DNA of 64,000 bases, from assembly GCF_937871615.1 (NCBI RefSeq), contig NZ_CALMPA010000064.1, positions 1 to 64,000 on the forward strand. Reading direction: 5' to 3'. The stretch comes from an uncultured Sphingomonas sp. (GTDB taxonomy: Bacteria > Pseudomonadota > Alphaproteobacteria > Sphingomonadales > Sphingomonadaceae). Of the stretch, positions 18,657-26,590 are shown one piece after another. Each line of letters starts with the position of its first letter. Within the stretch, counting starts at the first letter, position 1. Below the pieces are notes generated by a model. That model worked only from the letters and a program-made list of their open reading frames with translations. It was not told where the DNA came from and did not search any database. The translations under genes were made by a program, and so were the position numbers.

Positions 18657-19613
18657 TTACGCCTCCACAAACCCGACGCCATCCCACGGTGCCGCGGCGG
18701 TGCGCCGCGCCATGCGCAACGTCGCCGAACGCGCCCGAGGGTTACGCGCCACTTCAGCCGCGGTCGGGCGCACCGCCTTCGCCGCCGGCTCAAAACTCGG
18801 TGCCCGCGCGTCGCGCGCTTCGGGGCGATGCCGCGACCCGGCTGGCATCGCCCCGCTCCGCTCGCGCAGAAATCGTTTCACCAGCCGATCCTCGAGGCTG
18901 TGAAAGGTAACGACCGCAAGCCGCCCGCCCGGCGCCAGCACGCGCTCGGCGGCGGCGAGGCCGCGTGCCAGTTCCTCAAGCTCGCGGTTCACATGGATGC
19001 GGATCGCCTGGAACGCGCGCGTCGCGGGATCCTTCTTGTCATGCGGGCGATGCCCCAGCGCGCGGCGCACGACCTGCGCCAACTCGCCGGTCGTGGCGAG
19101 CGGACGCGCCGCCACGATCGCCTTGGCAACCCGGCGCGAGCGCGGCTCCTCGCCATAACGCCACAGCACGTCGGCGATCGCCGCTTCATCGGCGGTGTTG
19201 AGGAAATCAGCCGCCGACGGCCCCGATTGCGACATGCGCATGTCGAGCGGGCCATCCCCCTGGAAGGAGAAGCCGCGTTCGGGCTGGTCGAGTTGCATCG
19301 ACGAGACGCCGATATCCATTACCACGCCATCGACCGGCGGCACATCACGCGCCTGAAGCTCGCCGGCCAGGGCGGAAAATTCGGCCGGCACGAGGATCAG
19401 GCCGGCTTCTGATGCTTCCAGCGCCCTGCCCCGCTCGATCGCATCGGGATCGCGGTCGAACGCGAAGACACGCGCGCCCGTCGCAAGCAGCGCACGGGTA
19501 TAGCCGCCCGCGCCGAACGTCGCATCAACCACGGTCTCGCCGCGCCTGGGGGTAAGCGCGGCGAGCACTTCGTCGAGCAGCACGGGGACATGGGGCTCTG
19601 CGCGGGCGGTCAC
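18657..19613 (-). CDS. rsmH: 16S rRNA (cytosine1402-N4)-methyltransferase RsmH (MraW)
   Basis: SAM-dependent methyltransferase acting on C1402 of 16S rRNA. The 318-residue product shows [10 protein letters not shown] at the N-terminus, the SAM motif [15 protein letters not shown], the [18 protein letters not shown] block and [13 protein letters not shown] near the C-terminus. It starts at a GTG at 19613 that overlaps the mraZ stop (GTGA). Second gene of the operon, as in most bacteria. Confidence 0.97.
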   Translation of the reverse strand: MTARAEPHVPVLLDEVLAALTPRRGETVVDATFGAGGYTRALLATGARVFAFDRDPDAIERGRALEASEAGLILVPAEFSALAGELQARDVPPVDGVVMDIGVSSMQLDQPERGFSFQGDGPLDMRMSQSGPSAADFLNTADEAAIADVLWRYGEEPRSRRVAKAIVAARPLATTGELAQVVRRALGHRPHDKKDPATRAFQAIRIHVNRELEELARGLAAAERVLAPGGRLAVVTFHSLEDRLVKRFLRERSGAMPAGSRHRPEARDARAPSFEPAAKAVRPTAAEVARNPRARSATLRMARRTAAAPWDGVGFVEA

Positions 19614-20161
19614 AGCGCATACCCCTTTTCCTCACACGCGAACTCGACATATTCCTTGAGGAACGGCTCGATCGTCGGCGTTTCGATCAGAACCTTCGGG
19701 CTCCAGATCGTGATCCAGTCGAACGATCCAAAGAAAACGGCCAGATTGTCGATCCGCGCATATTTGCGCTCGAACGCGGGCATGATGAAACGCCCGCTGC
19801 CATCGAACGGCAACGGCTCCGCGCCACCGGCGCGATCGAGGATATTGTAATCGGTGCGCCCGGTCTTCTCGAACTGGGCGGCATCGAGCCGCGCGAGCCG
19901 CTCCTTCCAGAGCGGCACGAAACGCGGATCATAAGCGATCAGGCAGCGATGCTCGGGATGCGGCGCGATGACAACGGTGCCGCCATCCTTGCCGTCATCA
20001 CGCGGGGAGTTTTTCGCGAGCATGGTGCGCAAGGTGTTGGGAATGGCGACCCGCGACTTATCGTCAACGAGTGCGATCCCCTTTCCCTGATAGTCGACCC
20101 TGTCCGACACGCCCACCTCGCCCGCAACGGACGCGCCTCTCCGGTCCGCGAAACGGCCCAT
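19610..20161 (-). CDS. mraZ: Transcriptional regulator MraZ
   Basis: SpoVT/AbrB-like DNA-binding protein that in other bacteria forms a ring and represses its own dcw operon by binding GGG-containing direct repeats. The 183-residue product contains two AbrB-type swapped-hairpin units; the first is seen at [16 protein letters not shown]. The N-terminal about 20 residues ([17 protein letters not shown]) lie before the conserved region, so the true start may be a downstream GTG. The upstream leader contains two runs of GGGG boxes at about 10-bp period, the layout expected for MraZ operators, which supports autoregulation. Confidence 0.93.
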   Translation of the reverse strand: MGRFADRRGASVAGEVGVSDRVDYQGKGIALVDDKSRVAIPNTLRTMLAKNSPRDDGKDGGTVVIAPHPEHRCLIAYDPRFVPLWKERLARLDAAQFEKTGRTDYNILDRAGGAEPLPFDGSGRFIMPAFERKYARIDNLAVFFGSFDWITIWSPKVLIETPTIEPFLKEYVEFACEEKGYAL

Positions 20162-20238
20162 CCGGCCATCCCGGCAGTCGCGAAGATAAGAAACAGCGAG
20201 TCCGCCCCTCTGCAGCTCTGATTGATATCAGGGCCACT

Positions 20239-20283
20239 CGGGGATGGGAAGGGAAATCTGGGGAAATTCGGGGAAATAGGGGT
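20239..20283 (+). promoter_or_regulatory. Putative MraZ operator: GGG/GGGG boxes at 10-bp period
   Basis: On the plus strand, G-runs occur at 20240-20243, 20251-20253, 20260-20263, 20270-20273 and 20279-20282, with the core repeated as TGGGGAAAT and CGGGGAAAT. The spacing is close to one helical turn. E. coli MraZ is known to bind TGGG-type direct repeats with 5-nt spacers, which has the same period. The site lies about 80-120 bp upstream of the mraZ start. That these are MraZ sites is inference from position and period. Confidence 0.6.
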
Positions 20284-20362
20284 CAGCCGGGTGGCTTTCC
20301 TCCTGAATCACCCGCCGCGCACCACGCACGTTCCACGTTCGTTCGCACGATCTGACCCACCG

Positions 20363-20410
20363 AATCCGGGGAGAAGCGGCGAATCCCCGCTCGCTCCCCG
20401 GATTTCCCCG
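20363..20410 (-). promoter_or_regulatory. Second GGGG-box run within an inverted repeat in the mraZ leader
   Basis: On the minus strand GGGG occurs at 20409-20406, 20399-20396 and 20388-20385, spaced 10 and 11 bp, in the opposite orientation to the run at 20239-20283. The same stretch holds a perfect 10-bp inverted repeat, AATCCGGGGA at 20363-20372 and TCCCCGGATT at 20395-20404. It may be a second operator half, or a terminator for the small membrane gene ending at 20438, although no T-run follows. Confidence 0.45.
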
Positions 20411-20437
20411 GCGATTTTGCGATAGACATGGTCAATA

Positions 20438-20725
20438 TCACTGGTGTGGCGCGGCTGGGGCGGCGCCATTGGCGGTGGCGGGCGCCACGCCGAGTTCCGC
20501 GAGCGGCTCATTGGGCGCGGTCGCGGGCAGATTATTGTTCGCGAGCGTCATGTTGGCGATCGCATCCGCCTTGGGCGAGTCGATCGCCGCGACCGGGCGC
20601 TCCTGGCTGGCCGCGCTGAAAATCGCGCTGGCGAGGCCGATCAGCAACACCACCGCTGCGAGACCAATCAGTCCCACGCGCACGCGCTGCATCGTATGGC
20701 TGGCTGTTGATATTTCGGTCTTCAT
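20438..20725 (-). CDS. Small single-pass membrane protein of unknown function
   Basis: A 95-residue product (MKTEISTASHTMQRVRVG...) with one hydrophobic segment at about residues 16-37 preceded by basic residues, so the N-terminus should be cytoplasmic. The rest (about 38-95) is an Ala/Pro/Asn-rich tail. No family is recognised. It lies between cysK and the mraZ leader on the same strand as both. The lack of a clear alternative gene and the clean membrane segment favour a real gene, but the Ala-rich composition leaves doubt. Confidence 0.6.
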   Translation of the reverse strand: MKTEISTASHTMQRVRVGLIGLAAVVLLIGLASAIFSAASQERPVAAIDSPKADAIANMTLANNNLPATAPNEPLAELGVAPATANGAAPAAPHQ

Positions 20726-20776
20726 CCGTCCCGACAGACTAACGCTTTGTCGAGCGAATGTCGAATGTGGCGCCGG

Positions 20777-21751
20777 TCAGCGGCGCTCCAGCCCCTTCGC
20801 CGCCAGCCATTCCGGGTTATAAAGCGTGGAAAGATAACGAAAACCCGTATCACACAATATCGTTGCGATCCGTTTTCCCGGCCCCAGATCACGCGCCAGC
20901 CGCACCGCGCCCGCGACATTGATGCCTGAGGACAGGCCAAGGCACAGCCCTTCATCGCGCAGCAGCCGCTCGACCCAATCGAGCCCTTCCTGATCGGGGA
21001 TGCGATATTGCGCGTCGATCGGCGCGCCCTCCAGATTGGCGGTGATCCGCCCCTGCCCGATCCCCTCGGCGACCGAATTGCCCTCCGCCTTCAATTCGCC
21101 ATGCGCATAATATTCATAGAGCGCGGCGCCATGGGGATCGCTGAGCGCGACCACCACTTTCTCGTCCTTGGCCTTCAACCCCATGCCGACCCCGGCGAGC
21201 GTCCCCCCGGTGCCGACCGCGCAGGTGAATCCATCGACCCGGCCATCCATCTGCGCCCAGATTTCCTCCGCCGTGCCCACGATATGCGCCTTGCGATTGG
21301 CGATATTGTCGAACTGATTGGCCCAGACCGCGCCCGGCGTTTCCTCCGCGATCCTGCGCGAGGTGTGCACGAAATGGCAGGGATTCGAATAAGGCGCCGC
21401 CGGAACGGTCACCAGTTCGGCGCCGAGCGCGCGCAGCGTATCCATCTTCTCCTTGGATTGCGTATCCGGCATCACGATGATCGTGCGATAGCCCTTCGCA
21501 TTGGCGACCAGCGCCAGCCCGATCCCGGTGTTGCCCGCCGTGCCCTCCACGATGGTGCCGCCGGGCTGCAACTGGCCGCGCGCCTCCGCATCCTCGACGA
21601 TGAACAGCGCGGCACGATCCTTCACGCTGGCGCCGGGATTGGCGAATTCGCACTTGCCGAAGATATCGCATCCGGTTGCGTCGCTCGGCCCTTTCAGCCG
21701 GACGAGCGGGGTGTTGCCGATGAGCGCGAGGGTGTCGGGAGCGGTAAGCAT
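20777..21751 (-). CDS. cysK: PLP-dependent cysteine synthase
   Basis: Fold-type II PLP enzyme expected to convert O-acetylserine and sulfide to cysteine. The 324-residue product shows IGNTPLVRLK (about 11-20), the PLP lysine in NPGASVKDRAA (K44), the substrate loop EGTAGNTGIG (about 69-78) and the phosphate loop GTGGTLAG. The loop reads T-A-G-N-T-G where classical CysK has T-S-G-N-T-G, a variation shared with cystathionine beta-synthase-like relatives, so the exact substrate is less certain than the family. It starts at ATG 21751; the neighbours suggest no pathway. Confidence 0.88.
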   Translation of the reverse strand: MLTAPDTLALIGNTPLVRLKGPSDATGCDIFGKCEFANPGASVKDRAALFIVEDAEARGQLQPGGTIVEGTAGNTGIGLALVANAKGYRTIIVMPDTQSKEKMDTLRALGAELVTVPAAPYSNPCHFVHTSRRIAEETPGAVWANQFDNIANRKAHIVGTAEEIWAQMDGRVDGFTCAVGTGGTLAGVGMGLKAKDEKVVVALSDPHGAALYEYYAHGELKAEGNSVAEGIGQGRITANLEGAPIDAQYRIPDQEGLDWVERLLRDEGLCLGLSSGINVAGAVRLARDLGPGKRIATILCDTGFRYLSTLYNPEWLAAKGLERR

Positions 21752-21914
21752 GTCGCACTAGATGCGCCCGCCGGGCGAGCACGGCAACCACGCTTGCGCT
21801 TTAAGCGTGCATAGCCCGGCTGATGCCGGGGCAATCGCCACGCGCATCCGAATTGGCTCTCGCCGTCGCGGCGGCGCGAAGGATATAAAATTGCATATGA
21901 AACCGTTTGCCGCC

Positions 21915-21942
21915 TTGACGGAGGCGGCATCGGGCGTATGGC
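21915..21942 (+). promoter_or_regulatory. Possible promoter for the MliC-like lipoprotein gene
   Basis: TTGACG at 21915-21920 and TATGGC at 21937-21942 are 16 bp apart and end 11 bp before the ATG at 21954. That would leave a very short leader, and no good Shine-Dalgarno is seen before the ATG. The match is moderate only. Confidence 0.3.
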
Positions 21943-21953
21943 GTCACGATGTT

Positions 21954-22340
21954 ATGAAGAGCCTCATCCTCCTCCCTGCCGCCACCGCGCTGCTCGTACT
22001 TTCCGCCTGCAATTCGAAGCCGGAAAAGCCCGAAGTGATCGACATCAATCCCGATCCGATGGCGGCCGAACTCGCCAACAAGGGCACGATCGAGTTGCCG
22101 CCGTCGATCAAGGCGGAAAAGACCTTCCGCTGCAAGGACAACAGCCTCGTTTATGTCACCTTCTTCCAGGGTAACAAGCAGGTGTTCGTGAAGGCCAAGA
22201 AGGATGCCACGCCGACCGTGCTGAAGGCGGCGAAGGACGGCGAGCCGCTGGTCGCGGAGGGCGGCTGGAAGCTGACCGGCGACACCGCGCACATCACGCT
22301 GGATCAGCCGGGCAAGGGCTCGCAGACCTGCAAATCCTGA
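21954..22340 (+). CDS. Putative lipoprotein, MliC-like
   Basis: A 128-residue product starting MKSLILLPAATALLVLSAC, a lipoprotein signal peptide with lipobox LSAC, so it should be lipid-anchored in the periplasm or outer membrane. The mature domain begins around KTFRCKDNSLVYVTFF and ends GWKLTGDTAHITLDQPG followed by a QTC close. A cysteine near each end and the layout resemble MliC/YbaY-type C-type lysozyme inhibitors. The MliC assignment is by pattern and moderate. An upstream in-frame ATG (21897) is less likely because it would bury the signal peptide. A strong terminator follows. Confidence 0.7.
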   Translation: MKSLILLPAATALLVLSACNSKPEKPEVIDINPDPMAAELANKGTIELPPSIKAEKTFRCKDNSLVYVTFFQGNKQVFVKAKKDATPTVLKAAKDGEPLVAEGGWKLTGDTAHITLDQPGKGSQTCKS

Positions 22341-22365
22341 TTCTCCGCGAATCACCCATTTTTCC

Positions 22366-22397
22366 GGGCCGGCGCACGCGTTGCGCCGGCCCTTTTA
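22366..22397 (+). terminator. Rho-independent terminator after the MliC-like gene
   Basis: A perfect 11-bp stem (GGGCCGGCGCA, loop CGCGT, TGCGCCGGCCC) is followed by TTTT. It lies 25 nt after the stop at 22340 and before the ParA-like gene at 22447. Confidence 0.88.
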
Positions 22398-22446
22398 ATT
22401 AGCGGCGCGACTTGCCACGCGCCGCGTCGCGCGGCACGTTCGGCAC

Positions 22447-23157
22447 ATGACGACGATCGCGGTTTACAGCCTGAAAGGCGGCGTCGGGAAAACAACGCTG
22501 GCCGCCAATCTCGCCTGGTGCGCGGCGACGCGATCGTCGCGCCGCACCCTGCTATGGGATCTCGATCCGCAGGCGGCGGCAAGCTGGATCCTCGGTCGTG
22601 AAGGGAAACGCGATCGCGCGCAGGCGGCCTTCTCGCGCGAAGTGGATGCCCACCGCCTGATCCGGCCGACCGGCACCGCGCGACTCGATCTGCTGCCCGC
22701 CGACGCCTCGTTGCGCGATCTCGATCATCAATTGCGGGAGATGGACAAGAAGAAGCGGCTGAGCAAATTGATCGCCGGGCTGGGCGATTATGATTGCGTG
22801 ATCCTCGATTGCCCGCCGGGGCTGACCGAAACGGCGGAACAGGTCGCGCGTGCCGCCGATCTGATCGTGATCCCCGTCCTCCCCTCCCCCCTCGCGCAGC
22901 GGGCTTATCACGAGGTCGAGCGGCATCTCGGCGGTCGCACGGCTACCCTGCCGGTCCATGCGATGGTCGATCGCCGCCGGCGGATGCATCTGGACATGAT
23001 CGCGGCGCGATCCGAATGGCCGGTGATCCCGATGGCAAGCGTGGTGGAGACCGCTTCCGCCGCGCATCGCGCGGTTGGCGAGGCGGCGCCGCGCTCGGCT
23101 GCCGCCGCCGCCTTTCTCGACATCTGGCAGAGGATCGAGCGACGACTCGCTTTCTGA
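22447..23157 (+). CDS. ParA-family P-loop ATPase
   Basis: A 236-residue deviant-Walker ATPase. The motif SLKGGVGKTT at residues 8-17 includes the signature lysine (K10) of the ParA/MinD family; Walker A' DLDPQAAASW (about 39-48) and Walker B VILDCPPGL (about 116-124) follow. No ParB homologue or parS-like site is seen nearby and the gene is not near an origin-type cluster, so it is an orphan ParA-like protein that may position another cargo. It is followed closely by aat, whose reading frame starts at or just after its stop. Confidence 0.88.
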   Translation: MTTIAVYSLKGGVGKTTLAANLAWCAATRSSRRTLLWDLDPQAAASWILGREGKRDRAQAAFSREVDAHRLIRPTGTARLDLLPADASLRDLDHQLREMDKKKRLSKLIAGLGDYDCVILDCPPGLTETAEQVARAADLIVIPVLPSPLAQRAYHEVERHLGGRTATLPVHAMVDRRRRMHLDMIAARSEWPVIPMASVVETASAAHRAVGEAAPRSAAAAAFLDIWQRIERRLAF

Positions 23158-23180
23158 ATTACGAACGGCTCGATCCGGCG

Positions 23181-23888
23181 ATGGTGCTTGGCGCCTATTC
23201 GGTCGGGGTTTTCCCGATGGCCGATGGCCGTGACGCGCCCGGCGTCTATTGGGTCGAGCCGCGCCGCCGCGCGATTCTGCCGCTCGACGGTTTTCACCTC
23301 TCGCGATCGCTGCGCAAGACCGTGCTCGCCGATCGCTTTCGCGTCACGGTCGACCGCGATTTCCCGGCGATCATCCGGCTATGCGCGGAAGCGGCGAGCG
23401 ATCGACCGGAAACCTGGATCAATCGCTCGATCGAACAGGCCTTCCTCAAATTGCACGAAAGTGGCCACGCCCATTCGATCGAATGCTGGGATGGCGACGA
23501 ACTGGCGGGCGGCCTGTACGGCCTCGCACTTGGCCGCGCCTTTTTCGGCGAAAGCATGGTCAGCCGCGCGACCGATGCCTCCAAGGTGGCGATCGCCGCG
23601 CTGGTCGCGCGGCTGCGCGCCGGTGGCTTCACCCTGCTCGATTGCCAGTTCATGACCGATCACCTCGCCTCGCTCGGCGCGGTGGAAATTGATCGCGCCG
23701 ATTACATGGTGTTGCTTGGCGAGGCGCTGGCCGGGCTGGTTTCCGTGACGGGCGCGTCGGCATCCGCACTCGCCGAGTCGCCGGGCGCGGACGCTGTGGA
23801 TTTCTTCGCGGTGGAGGCCGCGATCACATCGGTATCCGGCCCCTTCGCCGGGAAGGACATCGTGCAGCTCTTGGCCCACACGTCGTAA
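23181..23888 (+). CDS. aat: Leucyl/phenylalanyl-tRNA--protein transferase
   Basis: N-end-rule enzyme that adds Leu or Phe to proteins with N-terminal Arg/Lys, marking them for ClpAP; clpA is at 55.6 kb. The 235-residue product from ATG 23181 shows GVFPMADG, the WVEPRRRAILPLDGFHLSRS block, HSIECWDGDELAGGLYG and FFGESMVSR, and ends VSGPFAGKDIVQLL. The start is uncertain: family-like sequence (LDPAMVLGAYS) reaches four residues before the ATG, and the only upstream candidate is a CTG at 23154 that overlaps the ParA stop as CTGA. The last 187 bp overlap the DUF2155 gene on the other strand. Confidence 0.9.
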   Translation: MVLGAYSVGVFPMADGRDAPGVYWVEPRRRAILPLDGFHLSRSLRKTVLADRFRVTVDRDFPAIIRLCAEAASDRPETWINRSIEQAFLKLHESGHAHSIECWDGDELAGGLYGLALGRAFFGESMVSRATDASKVAIAALVARLRAGGFTLLDCQFMTDHLASLGAVEIDRADYMVLLGEALAGLVSVTGASASALAESPGADAVDFFAVEAAITSVSGPFAGKDIVQLLAHTS

Positions 23889-24370
23889 ACCGGGTGCTGC
23901 ACCACGTTGAGCGCCGGACGCTCCTTGAACAGCCAGCCCGAAAAGGCCCGCCGCCACGCCTTGTCCACGCCCTTCACGTCCAGTTGGACGAAGGCGCCGG
24001 TCAGTTGTTCCTGCTCCCACGGCGCGGTGCGCTCACAGGCGCGCAGCCGCACGATCGTATCGCCGACGCGCAGCGCCTGCCCCGGCTTCATCGTCAATTC
24101 GCGGCTGACGCCATTGCGCTTGTTGAGGATGCCGATCACCGCGACTCGCTCGGCCATCGGCGTCGTGCCCGCGTCGACCGCCTGATCCCCGCCATCGACG
24201 GAAGTGACACCATTCGCGGCATCCGCACGCGGCGGGGGAACCGCCTGAGTTGCGGCGGGTGCTGCGGATTTCTGCGAGGCAGCGGCGTCGGTGAGCCAAC
24301 GGCTTCCCTGCCAGAGGCCAATGCCGGCCAGCGCGGCGACAAGCGCGCCCGCCGCCAGCGCACGCTTCAC
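23702..24370 (-). CDS. DUF2155 family exported protein
   Basis: I start this at GTG 24370, overlapping the NDUFA12 stop as GTGA, giving 222 residues; a longer start at 24385 is possible. It has an N-terminal hydrophobic anchor (about 5-22), an Ala/Pro-rich spacer, and a conserved core from VAVIGILNKRNG to PVYDVWAKSCTMSFPA that matches the DUF2155 family of alphaproteobacteria. The molecular function of DUF2155 is unknown to me. The segment after residue 182 is low-complexity Ala/Ser/Asp. The 3' part, including the conserved VYDVWAKSC, lies antisense to the aat C-terminus. Confidence 0.9.
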   Translation of the reverse strand: MKRALAAGALVAALAGIGLWQGSRWLTDAAASQKSAAPAATQAVPPPRADAANGVTSVDGGDQAVDAGTTPMAERVAVIGILNKRNGVSRELTMKPGQALRVGDTIVRLRACERTAPWEQEQLTGAFVQLDVKGVDKAWRRAFSGWLFKERPALNVVQHPVYDVWAKSCTMSFPAKGPDTDVIAASTAKKSTASAPGDSASADADAPVTETSPASASPSNTM

Positions 24371-24759
24371 GCCTCCGGGCTCCACGCTTCATAGTCGCCG
24401 GTCGCGGCGGCGCGGACACCGCCCTTTTCCAGCGCACCCGGCGGACGATAGGCAAGCGCGGTGCCGGTCATGTTCGGCAGCGCGGGCTTTTCCCAGCGGC
24501 GCGGCGCTGGCAGCGCGCGATCGGGCACGTCATCGACGTGGTGGTGGAGCCAACTGAACCAGTCTGGCGGCACGCGGCTGGCGTCGTTCGCGCCGTTATA
24601 GATCACCCAGCGGCGCGGCTGGCCGCTCGTGTCGGCGCCGCCTTCATAATAGACATTGCCGAGCGAATCCTCGCCCATGCGCGATTTCCCGCGCAAGCCA
24701 AACCAGGTGCCGATGGTAGCGCCGTTCCACCAGGTGAACGGGTTCAGATTGATGCCCAT
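24367..24759 (-). CDS. NDUFA12-type NADH:ubiquinone oxidoreductase accessory subunit
   Basis: A 130-residue product from ATG 24759 (MGINLNPFTWWNGATIGTWF), homologous to the B17.2/NDUFA12 accessory subunit of complex I found in mitochondria and alphaproteobacteria. Diagnostic blocks are GNVYYEGG, RRWVIYNG, ASRVPPDWFSWLHH and LPNMTGTALAYRPPG, with a YEAWSP-type end. In this group the gene normally lies outside the nuo operon, as here. The 142-residue open frame begins 12 residues earlier but the family starts at MGI. The stop overlaps the DUF2155 GTG. Confidence 0.94.
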   Translation of the reverse strand: MGINLNPFTWWNGATIGTWFGLRGKSRMGEDSLGNVYYEGGADTSGQPRRWVIYNGANDASRVPPDWFSWLHHHVDDVPDRALPAPRRWEKPALPNMTGTALAYRPPGALEKGGVRAAATGDYEAWSPEA

Positions 24760-24801
24760 GCAGTCGCGCTTACCCGCGAAGGCGGCGCGCTTCAACCGGG
24801 G

Positions 24802-25299
24802 TTACTTGCCCCACGTCACCTTATCGCCCTCGTTTATGCCCAACTCGGCGGCGCGCCCGGCGTTGATTTCCAGCACCGCCGCAACCGGCTCGCCCGAGGG
24901 AATCGGCGCCTCGGAAAACGGCACGGTATTCTCGGTCAGCCGCGCGATGCTGTGATCGGCACGGATGAACAGGATATCGAGCGAGCTTGGCGTGTTCTTC
25001 ATCCAGAAGCTCGCCGGCTTCGGTCCCCCCCCGGCGGCGGGATAAGGCGCGAACAGCATCCCGCCATCCTTCGGAATATCCTTGCGAAACATCAGGCCGC
25101 GCGCCTGCTCCTCCTCGGTCCGCGCCACTTCGACGTGAAAGACGTGGCTGCCGTTCGCCCCCTCGATCGTCACCGTCACGCGGTTCGCCGCGTCCTCGCC
25201 GTCGGCAGCATTCGCCGCGCCGCCGCTGCCGAAGGCGTCGCCCGACGAACATGCCGGAACGAGCGCCATCAACATCGCCGCAGCGAGGATACGCAACAT
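24802..25299 (-). CDS. DUF192 lipoprotein
   Basis: A 165-residue product from ATG 25299, one base after the stop of the cold-shock gene. The N-terminus MLRILAAAMLMALVPACSSG is a lipoprotein signal peptide with the cysteine at about residue 17. The rest matches DUF192: VEVARTEEEQARGLMFRK, FWMKNTPSSLDILFI and the ending VLEINAGRAAELGINEGDKV. The function of DUF192 is not established to my knowledge. Its place in a coupled run with NDUFA12 and DUF2155 is common in alphaproteobacteria. Confidence 0.92.
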   Translation of the reverse strand: MLRILAAAMLMALVPACSSGDAFGSGGAANAADGEDAANRVTVTIEGANGSHVFHVEVARTEEEQARGLMFRKDIPKDGGMLFAPYPAAGGGPKPASFWMKNTPSSLDILFIRADHSIARLTENTVPFSEAPIPSGEPVAAVLEINAGRAAELGINEGDKVTWGK

Positions 25300-25300
25300 T

Positions 25301-25876
25301 TCAATCCTCCAGCGCAGCGCCGACAATCACCGCCAATGGCCCCTTGCGCCCGTCAATAACGCGCGCGCGCAGCTTCTGCTCCGGCTCGACCTCATGGATC
25401 GCGGCGCGACGCAGGGTTTCCATATGGACGAATATATCCTGATCGCCCCCCGGCCGCACCAGGAAGCCATAGCCCTTCAGCCGGTTGAACCATTTCACCA
25501 GAACCGGCTCCCATTCGCCGGCATCCTCGATCAATGTCGCCGGATCGACGCGGGCCGGATCGCGCGGCGCGCTAGGCTCCGTCGCCTGCGACAGATCGAG
25601 CGACAGGATTTCGATCGCCTGGAACCCCCGGTCGCGCTTCAGCGCGACAACCTCAAGGCGCGCGCGCTCGGGCAGGCTGCGCCGGCCAAGCGACTGGAGC
25701 ACGCTGAAATGGATCAACACATCGCCGGTGTCGCCGGAATCGGGCACCAGAAAACCGAAACCGCGCGTTACGTCGAACCATTTGAGCGTGCCCGAAATCC
25801 GCACGCCGTGTTCGGCGCCGGCCACACTCATATCCTGTTCGCGGTCATCTACATCGCGAGGCATGTCGCTACGCAC
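25301..25876 (-). CDS. Double cold-shock-domain protein
   Basis: A 191-residue protein with two OB-fold cold-shock domains: the first at about 27-90 ([24 protein letters not shown]) and the second at about 120-185 ([27 protein letters not shown]). Both keep the aromatic RNP1/RNP2 residues for single-stranded nucleic acid binding. The start is GTG 25876, with a G-rich GGGGGGGA about 10 nt upstream; an in-frame ATG at 25864 lacks a ribosome site. It heads the coupled group with DUF192, NDUFA12 and DUF2155. Likely an RNA chaperone or regulator rather than a classical small Csp. Confidence 0.9.
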   Translation of the reverse strand: MRSDMPRDVDDREQDMSVAGAEHGVRISGTLKWFDVTRGFGFLVPDSGDTGDVLIHFSVLQSLGRRSLPERARLEVVALKRDRGFQAIEILSLDLSQATEPSAPRDPARVDPATLIEDAGEWEPVLVKWFNRLKGYGFLVRPGGDQDIFVHMETLRRAAIHEVEPEQKLRARVIDGRKGPLAVIVGAALED

Positions 25877-25954
25877 ATTATGTAATCCCCCCCGGATAGT
25901 CGTTACGCTAGCATGGATGTAGTTTCGTACAACAGCCCAACCGTGACTTTTGCG

Positions 25955-26485
25955 TCATTCCTCGCCCTCGAATGGCACGCCGGGAGGGGCGACGACGATC
26001 CGCCGGGCGAGCGCGGGGGCGTGGCCGGCGCGCACCATCGCGGCCACCTGCCGCTCACGCAGCCGATCATCGGGCGCGGCCTTCGCCCACGGGCCGAAGC
26101 GGCGACGGCGGGCGAAGGCGAGCGCGATATCGAGCGACCGCTCCGCCGCCGGTTCGAGCGCGATCGCCGCATCGCCTTCGCCGACGTGCGCCGCCCGCAA
26201 AGCCTCGGCCACCCGCCGCCCGCCATAACCGCGCCGGGCGAGCGCCGCCGCGCGCATTTCGGCGAAACTCCGGTCATTGACATAGCCGAGCGCCGCCATC
26301 CGCTCGGCAACCACCGCCGGCTCAACCGTATCCCCTTCCCATCCGCGCTCGCGGATCTTACGGCGCAGATAATCGGCCAGCTTGCCGCGCGTTGTCGCAA
26401 ATCGTTCGACATAACGCAGCGCCAGTTGATCGAGCGTGGCCGCATTCAGCGGGCGCGGCGGGCGACGTTCGGAAGGCACGGCCAT
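25955..26485 (-). CDS. recX: Regulatory protein RecX
   Basis: RecX modulates RecA filaments. The 176-residue product from ATG 26485 (MAVPSERRPPRPLN) has the helical three-repeat pattern of the family: ALRYVERFATTRGKLADYLRRK, then VVAERMAALGYVNDRSFAEMRA with ARRGYGGRRVAEALR, and a degenerate third repeat. The Arg/Ala richness is normal for a high-GC RecX. No recA or lexA is adjacent. A longer frame from 26563 is open but adds sequence unlike RecX. Confidence 0.88.
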   Translation of the reverse strand: MAVPSERRPPRPLNAATLDQLALRYVERFATTRGKLADYLRRKIRERGWEGDTVEPAVVAERMAALGYVNDRSFAEMRAAALARRGYGGRRVAEALRAAHVGEGDAAIALEPAAERSLDIALAFARRRRFGPWAKAAPDDRLRERQVAAMVRAGHAPALARRIVVAPPGVPFEGEE

Positions 26486-26590
26486 GTTGTTGCCACACTG
26501 ACGCACGAATTTAAACGCGCAGGGCGCGTAAAAGCTGCCATTGAGCGAGCTTGCGCCTGGCAAGCGGCGCGCGAAAGGTTAAGAATTGGA

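Noticed and set aside
20363-20404. Intrinsic terminator for the small membrane gene ending at 20438
   Set aside because: The 10-bp inverted repeat has no following T-run on the minus strand; regulatory use is at least as likely.
25913-26590. Upstream extension of the fatty acyl-AMP ligase frame
   Set aside because: The added 226 residues are antisense to recX; the ligase family starts at ATG 26591.
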